From positions 5,363-11,199 of the forward strand of contig JAOZIC010000173.1 of assembly GCA_026014605.1 (NCBI GenBank): a stretch of DNA of 5,837 bases, written 5' to 3'. Below, piece after piece: positions 1 to 5,260 of the stretch (position 1 is its first letter; the number at the start of each line of letters is the position of its first letter). The position numbers and the translations under genes are program-made. The notes under the pieces are model-generated. The model was not told the origin of the DNA. It made no database searches and saw only the letters and a program-made list of their open reading frames with translations. Source of the DNA: Candidatus Bathyarchaeota archaeon (GTDB lineage: Archaea > Thermoproteota > Bathyarchaeia > Bathyarchaeales > Bathyarchaeaceae).

Positions 1-153
1 GAAAAAGTTTTTGGAAAAAATTACCCCTACCCTTATGGGCTGGACGAAACGGTTAACGTTCGCGTTGCGAACAGTAAGCTACCTAGTAACAACAGAAAAT
101 TGGGTTTGTTTGCAGATTTTTTGGTTATGGAAGCATTTACTCCAGTCGTTTGA
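1..153 (+). CDS. C-terminal end of an unrecognised protein (partial, 5' cut by window edge)
   Basis: Frame 1 is open from the first base to a TGA at 151-153 and gives 50 residues with an ordinary soluble-protein composition, beginning EKVFGKNYPYPYGLDETVNV and ending MEAFTPVV. I do not recognise the family and assign no function. I prefer this frame to the overlapping frame starting at base 11, which is unusually rich in Trp and runs on into the opposite-strand YeeE gene. The gene converges on the YeeE/YedE pair: the two stop codons are only about 45 bp apart, so it is not part of the sulfur operon. The real start lies outside the window. Moderate confidence that it is coding, none about its role. 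Confidence 0.55.
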   Translation, partial: EKVFGKNYPYPYGLDETVNVRVANSKLPSNNRKLGLFADFLVMEAFTPVV

Positions 154-162
154 TTATGTGTT

Positions 163-196
163 ATACGAACAATTAGTTTGGATATTTCGCTCGTAT
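163..196. terminator. Inverted repeat between convergent genes, possible terminator
   Basis: ATACGA at 163-168 and TCGTAT at 191-196 are perfect 6-bp inverted arms around a 22-nt AT-rich loop. They lie in the gap of about 45 bp between the stop codons of two convergent genes, where a bidirectional 3'-end signal would be expected. No T-run follows on either strand, so a role as terminator is only a guess from position. Confidence 0.25.
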
Positions 197-198
197 TC

Positions 199-603
199 TC
201 AGGAGTCTAATAGCCCCCGAATGTATGCACCTATGAACATAGCAGCAATTCCCACCAAGACGGGAAAATTACCTGTGCCAAGACTTGCCACTGCAGAACC
301 AGGACATTGACCTGAAATTCCCCATCCCACTCCAAATATAACTGCCCCAATTATTATGCTCCATGACAGAATTCTACGTCTTGGTTTGAATTCGCCACCA
401 AGAACTGGCTTTTTTTGAAGTTTTGCTAACACGTTAATTGCAAAGGCTGCCACTAATGCTGCGCCTCCTAAGACGAATATTAGTCCCAAATCTTCTAATT
501 GCAGGAAACTTAGGACAATTTCTTGTTTGGTCATTCCACTGTATGCTAGACCGAAACCAAACAGTATGCCGCCAATTAGTACAACTATGTTTCTTTTGTT
601 CAT
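199..603 (-). CDS. YeeE/YedE family half-transporter, C-terminal-type half (DUF6691/PmpB-like)
   Basis: A 134-aa integral membrane protein and the second half of a split YeeE/YedE (TsuA-type) transporter. Predicted membrane segments are at about residues 6-22, 41-60, 79-97 and 113-131. The family signature, a glycine-rich turn with a cysteine, reads GISGQCPGSAVASLGTG at about 95-111 (Cys100). In YeeE/TsuA thiosulfate transporters, cysteines in such loops are implicated in handing thiosulfate through the membrane. The N-terminus (GGILFGFGLAYSGMT) is also typical. I chose the ATG at 603 because it matches family length and overlaps the previous stop as ATGA, implying translational coupling; upstream extension gives non-membrane nonsense. 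It is the last gene of the sulfur block, after the matching half and the MBL-rhodanese gene. The substrate is inferred as thiosulfate or another sulfane-sulfur anion. Confidence 0.85.
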   Translation of the reverse strand: MNKRNIVVLIGGILFGFGLAYSGMTKQEIVLSFLQLEDLGLIFVLGGAALVAAFAINVLAKLQKKPVLGGEFKPRRRILSWSIIIGAVIFGVGWGISGQCPGSAVASLGTGNFPVLVGIAAMFIGAYIRGLLDS

Positions 604-1061
604 GGTGAAACCCCCAACATTTGAACAATGCTCGCTGTTACGATGGCAACACCCATGAAAACGATAACCGAATAAAGAGAAGTTAAAGAAAGTGATCCCA
701 ATCCACTTATTCCATGCCCTGAGGTGCATCCGCTGGATAGTCTTGTTCCAAAGCCTACTAGCAGTCCGCCTAGAATTAGTCGCCATAATTGAACCGAGGT
801 TGTCCAAAATCCAGTATGTGAAAGTGTAAGAGTGTGAATCAACGCTCCGATTACTAGGCCTGTGGCTAAAGTTAATCTCCAGCCTCTTTCTTTTATGTTT
901 GAATCTTTCTGGAAACTTTTTCTTTTAGAAAACCAAGACAGTGTTGTTGTGAAAAAGCTACTTTGAGTTGCATGCAGCCCTGTTACAAGGTATATTAGTG
1001 CTACTCCAACTCCAACTATTATACCGCCCACTAAATATGGTTCAATTCCAAGAGGAAACAT
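600..1061 (-). CDS. YeeE/YedE family half-transporter, N-terminal-type half (PmpA-like)
   Basis: A 153-aa membrane protein that pairs with the following gene to form one YeeE/YedE-like transporter; in many bacteria the two halves are fused. Hydrophobic segments lie at about residues 8-28, 62-80, 92-107 and 127-148. A basic loop (WFSKRKS to KERG) spans about 43-60 and is probably cytosolic. The signature loop is RLSSGCTSGHGISGLGSLS at about 107-125, with Cys112. The start at 1061 gives the expected MFPLGIEPYLVGG N-terminus, but no Shine-Dalgarno precedes it; a TATA-like box 28 bp upstream suggests a leaderless transcript in addition to read-through from the MBL-rhodanese gene 50 bp away. Its stop overlaps the next start by 4 bp. 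The combination with an MBL-rhodanese protein matches bacterial pmpAB-blh clusters. Exact substrate is inferred. Confidence 0.86.
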   Translation of the reverse strand: MFPLGIEPYLVGGIIVGVGVALIYLVTGLHATQSSFFTTTLSWFSKRKSFQKDSNIKERGWRLTLATGLVIGALIHTLTLSHTGFWTTSVQLWRLILGGLLVGFGTRLSSGCTSGHGISGLGSLSLTSLYSVIVFMGVAIVTASIVQMLGVSP

Positions 1062-1085
1062 GAATATCTTTGATGTTTCGTTTTC

Positions 1086-1093
1086 AATTTAAG
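1086..1093 (-). promoter_or_regulatory. TATA-like box, possible internal leaderless promoter for the first YeeE half
   Basis: On the minus strand this reads CTTAAATT, preceded by an A-rich stretch that could serve as a BRE. Its centre is about 28 bp upstream of the ATG at 1061, which would place the transcript start at or within about 2 nt of the start codon. The lack of any SD in the 25 nt before that ATG fits a leaderless message. Based on spacing and composition only. Confidence 0.4.
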
Positions 1094-1111
1094 TTTTTTC
1101 AAGGCTTTGTT

Positions 1112-2476
1112 TTATGATTTAGTTAACTTGAACCCAGCTTTTTTCCATGCTTCTATGCCGCCTAAACAGTTATAGACGTTGTCAAATCCTGCTCTGAGCA
1201 ATATGCTTGTTCCAAAGCTGGACCTGTTTCCTGTTTTACACATAACAACTACTGGTTTATCTTTAGGAATTTCATCTGTTTGTTTCGGAAGGTGCCCAAG
1301 ATAAATACGCATTGCACCTTTGATGTGTCCGTCGTTCCATTCTTTTTCACGACGAACATCTAAGATTGTGATTTCTTGGTTTGCATCAATCATTGTTTTT
1401 AGTTCATGAACCGATAGTAACCCGTTCTTTGCAATAGGCAAACCTTGCTTGTACCAAGCTTCTATGCTACCTTCTAGGTATCCTGCGATTTTATCTAAAC
1501 CGAGCCTGAACAAATTATCTGCTGCAAAGTCCAATGCATGCAAATCTTCAACAACTAGAAGAATTGGTTTGTTGTAGTCTGCAACCCAGCCTACATTCAG
1601 TAACCTTTTAGGGGTCAGACTGAAGGAGCCTTTTATATGGGCTGCTCCAAAAGCTGCGGGAGTTCTTGTATCGATAATGTAAGCGTTCTCAGCAGTTTTC
1701 TTAAATTCTGAAGGAGTTAGAGGATGCGGAGTAGGTATTTCACCTAATATTGGGGGCCCATGAAGATTGTAAGCCTCCATTTGCTTGAAATATGGTGGAG
1801 TTTGGTGCTGTTCACTTGTTTTTTCTTTAATAAAATTGTCTTTACTTAGATTTAGCATTGGATTTGTTTTCTTTTCAATTCCAATTGTGCTGATTTCTCT
1901 TTGTCTTATATTACCGCCGCACACTGACCCAGAACCATGAGCTGGGCACACTATTACTCCATCACCTAAAGAGAAAAGTTTGTCATGTATGCTGTCATAC
2001 AATTTTTCAGACATAATAGGGGTCATTTTTTCTCCAAGAAAATCAGTTCTACCTACATCTCCTACGAAAAGTGTATCTCCTGTGAAGACCATTACAGGTT
2101 CTTCTCCACTTTCTAGGTCGTATAACACATAACTTGTGCTATCTGGAGAGTGACCAGGAGTGTGCAAGGCCTTAATTTTTAGTGTTCCTATCTTGATTTC
2201 TTGTTTGTCTTGTATGATTTTGCCAAATCCCCAAGGCAGTCCGGGACCGTGAAATATCGTGGCTCCTGTGAGCTTTTCTAGTTCTAAAGAACCGGTGACG
2301 TAGTCTTCGTTTCGGTGTGTTTCAAATATGTATTTTATTTTTGCTCCCCAGTTCTTGGCAATTTTTTGGTAGATTTTGCAGTCTCGTCTGGGGTCGATTA
2401 CTGCTGCCTCGTTGCTGTTTCCTATGATGTATGAAAGATGTGAAACTATCTCTGATTTTACTGTTTGAATTAACAT
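1112..2476 (-). CDS. MBL-fold persulfide dioxygenase-like protein fused to two rhodanese domains (Blh/CstB type)
   Basis: A 454-aa cytosolic enzyme of the ETHE1/Blh/CstB group, which oxidises persulfides to sulfite and moves sulfane sulfur. Counting from the ATG at 2476, an MBL domain covers about 1-230, with THRNEDY (His54), TPGH (His109), FTGD (Asp134) and PAHGSGSVCGG (His180). His54, His109 and Asp134 align with the Fe ligands of ETHE1; the other histidines of the dinuclear motif are replaced by Asn56 and Tyr59, as in a known subfamily. The first rhodanese domain (about 253-348) has no cysteine in its loop (VVEDLHAL) and is probably inactive. The second (about 352-452) has CKTGNRS with Cys413 and should be active. 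The ATG gives the family N-terminus (MLIQTVKSE); GTG codons at 2482 and 2503 are alternatives, and AGGGG lies about 10 nt upstream of the ATG. It leads the YeeE/YedE pair. Confidence 0.88.
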   Translation of the reverse strand: MLIQTVKSEIVSHLSYIIGNSNEAAVIDPRRDCKIYQKIAKNWGAKIKYIFETHRNEDYVTGSLELEKLTGATIFHGPGLPWGFGKIIQDKQEIKIGTLKIKALHTPGHSPDSTSYVLYDLESGEEPVMVFTGDTLFVGDVGRTDFLGEKMTPIMSEKLYDSIHDKLFSLGDGVIVCPAHGSGSVCGGNIRQREISTIGIEKKTNPMLNLSKDNFIKEKTSEQHQTPPYFKQMEAYNLHGPPILGEIPTPHPLTPSEFKKTAENAYIIDTRTPAAFGAAHIKGSFSLTPKRLLNVGWVADYNKPILLVVEDLHALDFAADNLFRLGLDKIAGYLEGSIEAWYKQGLPIAKNGLLSVHELKTMIDANQEITILDVRREKEWNDGHIKGAMRIYLGHLPKQTDEIPKDKPVVVMCKTGNRSSFGTSILLRAGFDNVYNCLGGIEAWKKAGFKLTKS

Positions 2477-2502
2477 TGTCACAAAGCCCCTTTTTGTATT
2501 CA

Positions 2503-2510
2503 CTTATAGT
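2503..2510 (-). promoter_or_regulatory. TATA-like box upstream of the MBL-rhodanese gene
   Basis: The minus strand reads ACTATAAG here, with its centre about 30 bp before the chosen ATG and about 25 bp before the alternative GTG at 2482. It lies in the 76-bp gap after the SLC13 stop codon, together with a CTTAAGTA element a few bases further upstream. A separate promoter for the sulfur-oxidising genes is plausible but rests on weak consensus alone. Confidence 0.3.
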
Positions 2511-2552
2511 TTTACTTAAGATTTTTCAGGTGTTTGTCAAAATGGATTTTTT

Positions 2553-4037
2553 CTATGGAACGGGAAAGATGTAAACTACGGCAAGGACTATTAACAACGC
2601 TGGTATGGCGGCTAAAATTCCTGTTTTGATAAGTCTGCTTCTTGGAATAATTCCTGTTGAGTAGATTAGGGCTGTAGAGGGTACTCCTACTGGTGTTATG
2701 AATGCTATTGTTGCTGTTAGAGCTACTGTCATTACAAAAGGAACTGGTGTCATTCCCAAAATGTTTGCAGTTTCAATTGCTATGGGGATTAAAATTGCGG
2801 CTGTTGCGCTGTTTGAAATAAAATTCGTTAAGAGAAGTGAAATCAGGCTCAAAACAACCATTATTGCAATTGTGGGCGTTGAACCTTGCATAGATGCTAT
2901 GGCGCTACTTATGCCGCTGGCTGCACCCGATGCAATCATTGCTTCGCCTAATAGAATTCCGCCTCCTACCAGAAAAATTAGTTCCCATTGGATTGATTGC
3001 AAATCTTTGAGGTCAAGTAGGTTTAGGCCGAACATGATTAGAACCGCAGTTACAGAAACTATTGCTACATTAGACACAGAGGAGGGCAATCCGAGCCAGA
3101 CTTCAAACTGGCTTCCCATGAACCAGAATAGTATAGTCCCCACAAAAATTAGAAGTATTTTTTTCTGTGTGGTGTTTAGTTTTTCCATTTGCTTTTTTTG
3201 TTCAATTATTGCATCCAGATTTAGTGTTATTTTTGGAGATGGATACAACTTTTTTAACAACAGAAATGAGCTTGCTAATATCAGCAGAGAAACGGGTAAC
3301 CCATAGTATGCCCATTCAATGAATCCAAATGTTGTTGTTTCTCCTAGTAATGCTCCTGCTATCATTGCTGGGGTGCTTCCTGTGAGCATTGCAGTGCCGC
3401 CGATTGATGTGCTAATGGAGACTCCTAGAAGCATCTTGCGTTTAAGGTTAACAAGTTCTTCAGGCATTGCTGTCAGTATTGAGAGAATGACTGGTAGAAT
3501 TACTGCTATTGCTACAGTGTTTGACATCCACATGCTTAGGAAGGCAGTGGCGGCCATAACTAGTAAAATCAGTCTATCTATTTTCCCTTTGGAGTAAGTT
3601 AGTAGGTTGTATCCAATCCATTTATCCAGTCCATGTTTTTTGATTGATTGCCCTAAAACAAGTCCTCCAATCATGAGAAATATAATTGAGTTTGAAAAGG
3701 GCGCGAATGCTTCTTTTGGGTTAAACACTCCAAACAACGTAAGCATTACGGGTATTGTCAGCCCAGTTATTGGTAACGGAAATACTTCAAGCATCCAACA
3801 ACCTGCTGCAAAAACAAAAGTTGTTAAGGTTCTTCTTACAATCTCTGGTTGACTAAAGGTTATTAAATAAACAATAATTGCGATAATTAGAACAAAAAAC
3901 AAGTTTTTCTTGGAGTAAAGGAATTTGGAAAGTTTTGGCGGTAATTCAAAGGCAGTCCATTTAATAGGTTTACAAAAGTAGCATTCTTTCTTCTTTTCAG
4001 AGTCTGCTTTTTGACTGTTTCTTTCGAGGTCTCCCAT
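2553..4037 (-). CDS. SLC13/DASS family anion transporter
   Basis: A 494-aa polytopic membrane protein of the divalent-anion:Na+ symporter family, which carries sulfate, dicarboxylates or citrate, usually with sodium. About 12 hydrophobic stretches follow a charged cytosolic N-terminus of about 45 residues. The two symmetry-related substrate/Na+ motifs are visible: MSNT at 171-174 in the first half and ISNS at 407-410 in the second, along with GGLVLGQSIKKHGLDKW at about 124-140. The loops that usually read TPPN are altered: GSTPA at about 220-224 and VPST at about 452-455. The N-terminus carries a Cys-x2-Cys pair (Cys19, Cys22) just before the first membrane helix. Length is normal and the ATG at 4037 has GGAG 10 nt upstream. 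The gene lies on the same strand as the MBL-rhodanese and YeeE/YedE genes, suggesting a sulfur oxyanion, but the substrate cannot be read from the sequence. Confidence 0.88.
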   Translation of the reverse strand: MGDLERNSQKADSEKKKECYFCKPIKWTAFELPPKLSKFLYSKKNLFFVLIIAIIVYLITFSQPEIVRRTLTTFVFAAGCWMLEVFPLPITGLTIPVMLTLFGVFNPKEAFAPFSNSIIFLMIGGLVLGQSIKKHGLDKWIGYNLLTYSKGKIDRLILLVMAATAFLSMWMSNTVAIAVILPVILSILTAMPEELVNLKRKMLLGVSISTSIGGTAMLTGSTPAMIAGALLGETTTFGFIEWAYYGLPVSLLILASSFLLLKKLYPSPKITLNLDAIIEQKKQMEKLNTTQKKILLIFVGTILFWFMGSQFEVWLGLPSSVSNVAIVSVTAVLIMFGLNLLDLKDLQSIQWELIFLVGGGILLGEAMIASGAASGISSAIASMQGSTPTIAIMVVLSLISLLLTNFISNSATAAILIPIAIETANILGMTPVPFVMTVALTATIAFITPVGVPSTALIYSTGIIPRSRLIKTGILAAIPALLIVLAVVYIFPVP

Positions 4038-4091
4038 CCCTCATAATCTCCATGAGAAGTAGAACGTTTATGATAATCAATAGAATTTAAC

Positions 4092-4099
4092 TATTTAAT
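4092..4099 (-). promoter_or_regulatory. TATA-like box for the SLC13 gene
   Basis: The minus strand reads ATTAAATA, about 58 bp before the ATG at 4037. A start about 26 bp downstream would leave a leader of about 32 nt containing the GGAG at 4048-4051. This suggests the sulfur block starts its own transcript rather than continuing from the parvulin gene. Composition-based, in an AT-rich gap where chance matches are common. Confidence 0.35.
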
Positions 4100-4214
4100 T
4101 ACTCTAAGAGTTTTTCCCAATTGTGCGTTCCAAAAAGGTATCGGCACGGCGCGGGTCAATTAAGAATAAAGAATTGATGGGAAAAAATTTTTTTACAATT
4201 ATTAATGTTCGCGC

Positions 4215-4258
4215 AAAATTGAAAGATAGGAATCTTAAAACCTGCACAATTCAATTTT
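4215..4258 (-). terminator. 9-bp inverted repeat just after the parvulin stop, probable 3'-end signal
   Basis: AAAATTGAA at 4215-4223 and TTCAATTTT at 4250-4258 are perfectly complementary arms around a 26-nt loop, which itself contains AAGAT/ATCTT. The repeat begins one base past the parvulin TAA at 4260-4262. On the minus strand the hairpin ends in a T4 stretch. On the + strand it is followed by a T-run, which is the more typical intrinsic-terminator look, although no + strand gene ends here. A transcript 3' end or mRNA-stabilising stem is the simplest reading. Confidence 0.4.
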
Positions 4259-4259
4259 T

Positions 4260-4535
4260 TTATTCAAGACGCCGAATTATGTGGTATCCGAACTGTGTTT
4301 TGACTATTCCAGAGATTTGCCCCTTGTCTAATGCGAAGGCTGCTGTTTCGAATTCTTTGACCATTTGTCCTCTGCCGAAGGTTCCTAGGTCTCCGCCACG
4401 TTTTTTGCTTGGGCACAGTGAGACGTCTTTTGCTATGGCTGTGAATTTTTCTCCCTTTTTTATGCGTTCCAATACTTGGTTTACTTCTTTTTCTGTTTTA
4501 ACCAGAATATGTGCACAATGAACTTTGTTTGACAT
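4260..4535 (-). CDS. Parvulin-type (PpiC) peptidyl-prolyl cis-trans isomerase, stand-alone
   Basis: A 91-aa single-domain parvulin that speeds cis-trans isomerisation of X-Pro bonds. It has no signal peptide or membrane segment and should be cytosolic, unlike PrsA or SurA. The whole fold is present: AHILVKTE at 8-15 (His9), SLCPSKKRGGDLG at 39-51 (Cys41), FGRGQMV at 53-59 (Met58), EFETAAF at 61-67 (Phe62) and QFGYHII at 81-87 (His85). These match the active-site positions His, Cys, Met, Phe and His of E. coli Par10 and human Pin1. It lacks a phosphate-binding basic loop of the Pin1 kind, so phospho-specificity is not expected. Length is normal for Par10 proteins, and similar small parvulins are known in Thaumarchaeota and methanogens. 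The ATG at 4535 has no SD but sits about 27 bp from a TATA box, implying a leaderless mRNA. It is divergent from the thiamine operon. Confidence 0.95.
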   Translation of the reverse strand: MSNKVHCAHILVKTEKEVNQVLERIKKGEKFTAIAKDVSLCPSKKRGGDLGTFGRGQMVKEFETAAFALDKGQISGIVKTQFGYHIIRRLE

Positions 4536-4558
4536 ACCCGAAAGATACCAAAAAACGG

Positions 4559-4565
4559 TTTATAA
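4559..4565 (-). promoter_or_regulatory. TATA box for a leaderless parvulin transcript, possibly shared with the thiT operon
   Basis: The minus strand reads TTATAAA and the plus strand TTTATAA. The centre is 27 bp from the A of the parvulin ATG, the archaeal spacing that puts the transcript start on the start codon. The element reads well in both directions: on the + strand it would start RNA near base 4588, ahead of the whole TPP riboswitch. Confidence 0.55.
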
Positions 4566-4590
4566 CAATTATGGGCATGTTTTGTTAAGG

Positions 4591-4598
4591 CTTAAATA
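4591..4598 (+). promoter_or_regulatory. Alternative TATA-like box for the thiT operon
   Basis: CTTAAATA is preceded by a purine-rich GTTAAGG. A start about 26 bp downstream would be near base 4620, just before the riboswitch core at 4631. Such a transcript would lack the CACT and TTTT tracts (4608-4617) that could complete the closing stem P1, so the upstream TTTATAA at 4559 is a competing candidate. Confidence 0.35.
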
Positions 4599-4625
4599 CG
4601 AAGAAAACACTCCTTTTCGGTAAGG

Positions 4626-4716
4626 TGTATGGGGAGCTGAGATTACTCGGCTGAGAGGACAACTACTGTGTTGTCGACCCTGAAAACCTGATCCAGGTAA
4701 TGCTGGCGGAGGGAAA
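4626..4716 (+). ncRNA. TPP riboswitch (THI element) controlling thiT
   Basis: The conserved TPP aptamer blocks occur in the right order. GGGGAGC (4631-4637) is the P2 5' side; GCTGAG-ATTA-CTCGGC is stem P3; CTGAGA (4651-4656) is the pyrimidine-sensing loop. GACAAC (4658-4663) and GTTGTC (4670-4675) form a perfect optional P3a stem. ACCC (4677-4680) is the P2 3' side, and CCTGATC begins P4. CCAG-GTAATG-CTGG (4693-4706) is P5 with the conserved pyrophosphate-side loop, and GGCGGAGGGA (4705-4714) closes. The closing stem P1 is the least clear part; CACT and TTTT at 4608-4617 can pair with AGTG and AAAA at 4717-4725. The element lies directly before thiT, the expected target. The thiT SD GGAGG (4708-4712) lies inside the last conserved block, so the ligand-bound form should block ribosome binding without a separate expression platform. 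Confidence 0.95.
4708..4713 (+). promoter_or_regulatory. Shine-Dalgarno of thiT embedded in the TPP aptamer
   Basis: GGAGGG is complementary to the 3' end of archaeal 16S rRNA (CCUCC) and ends 9-10 nt before the GTG at 4723. The AGG at 4710-4712 is also the 3' arm of aptamer stem P4, pairing with CCT at 4687-4689. It supports the GTG as the true start and makes SD access depend on aptamer folding. Confidence 0.75.
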
Positions 4717-4722
4717 AAAATA

Positions 4723-5247
4723 GTGAATAATAGTAAAAAATATTTTTCAGCAAAAATACTGGCAGAGATAGCACTTTTTGTGTCTCTTGCCACGGTTTTA
4801 AGTTACATTAAACTCTTTAGTCTACCACAATCAGGTTCCGTGACCGCAGGGTCCATGGTGCCAATAATTTGGTTGGCGCTTCGGCGAGGACCAAAAGTTG
4901 GCCTGTTCGCAGCCGTGCTCTATGGTGTGGTGCAGTTTGCTGTTGACCCGTACTTTGTTCACCCTGTTCAGATGGTGCTTGATTACCCGCTTGCTTTTGG
5001 TTTGCTTGGTGTTGCAGGGTTTTTCCAGAAACGTCCATACGTTGGTGCTGTTTTGGGAATCTTTGGCAGGTTTGTTTGCCACTTCTTGTCGGGCATAATC
5101 TTTTTTGCAATGTATGCGCCCGAGGGGATGAATGTTGCCCTTTACTCTGCGATGTATAATGGTGGATATTTGGCGGTTGAGTTGGCGATAACAATCTACA
5201 TAGTTTACATGTTGCGGGAAACCAAAACGTTAGACATCTACAAGTAA
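4723..5247 (+). CDS. thiT: Thiamine ECF transporter substrate-binding subunit ThiT
   Basis: A 174-aa membrane S-component that binds thiamine for an energy-coupling-factor transporter. Its length is close to the 182 aa of Lactococcus ThiT, with six predicted helices. Family hallmarks are GSVTAGSMVP at about 38-47, the long loop FAVDPYFVHPVQMVLDYPLAFGLLG at 72-96, GRFVCHFLSG at 115-124 and MYNGGYLAVE at 144-153. His120 and Asn146 probably correspond to the thiamine-contacting His125 and Asn151 of the Lactococcus protein (inference from motif context). It starts with GTG, 9-10 nt after GGAGGG. The EcfA ATPases and EcfT are not in this window, so it must share a module encoded elsewhere. The upstream TPP riboswitch independently supports the substrate. 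The next gene follows after 13 bp and should be co-transcribed. Confidence 0.96.
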   Translation: MNNSKKYFSAKILAEIALFVSLATVLSYIKLFSLPQSGSVTAGSMVPIIWLALRRGPKVGLFAAVLYGVVQFAVDPYFVHPVQMVLDYPLAFGLLGVAGFFQKRPYVGAVLGIFGRFVCHFLSGIIFFAMYAPEGMNVALYSAMYNGGYLAVELAITIYIVYMLRETKTLDIYK

Positions 5248-5260
5248 CGGAGAATTGGTT

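Larger units (their letters stand above)
4038..4259. other. 222-bp intergenic region between parvulin and SLC13 genes
   Basis: This gap contains no convincing gene. From the SLC13 side it holds GGAG at 4048-4051, a TATA-like box at 4092-4099, a short GC-rich patch at about 4140-4156 that contrasts with its surroundings, a TCAATT/AATTGA inverted pair at about 4155-4176, and a strong 9-bp inverted repeat next to the parvulin stop. A basic 45-codon stretch opens at GTG 4123 on the + strand but then runs through the parvulin gene in antisense, so I do not call it. A small RNA cannot be excluded. Confidence 0.5.

Noticed and set aside
58..72. Perfect hairpin GTTCGC-GTT-GCGAAC, considered as operator or terminator
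   Set aside because: It falls inside the likely coding end of the partial gene (residues V-R-V-A-N), so chance from codon choice is the simpler explanation.
11..310. 99-aa + strand reading frame at the left edge
   Set aside because: Its composition is odd (many Trp), it runs into the YeeE half in antisense, and frame 1 over the same bases looks more like protein.
604..807. N-terminal extension of the second YeeE half to base 807
   Set aside because: The extra residues are not membrane-like, overlap the coding part of the first half in another frame, and the ATGA-coupled ATG at 603 gives the family's normal start.
2698..3852. Long open stretches on the + strand, all in one frame, opposite the SLC13 gene
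   Set aside because: They are antisense to a hydrophobic gene whose residue bias keeps that frame open; the proteins show no recognisable domain and the minus-strand gene has clear family motifs.
4123..4521. + strand frame with a basic N-terminal half (starting at GTG 4123)
   Set aside because: Most of it is antisense to the parvulin, it has no clear SD, and it matches no family I know. Kept only as a note under the intergenic region.
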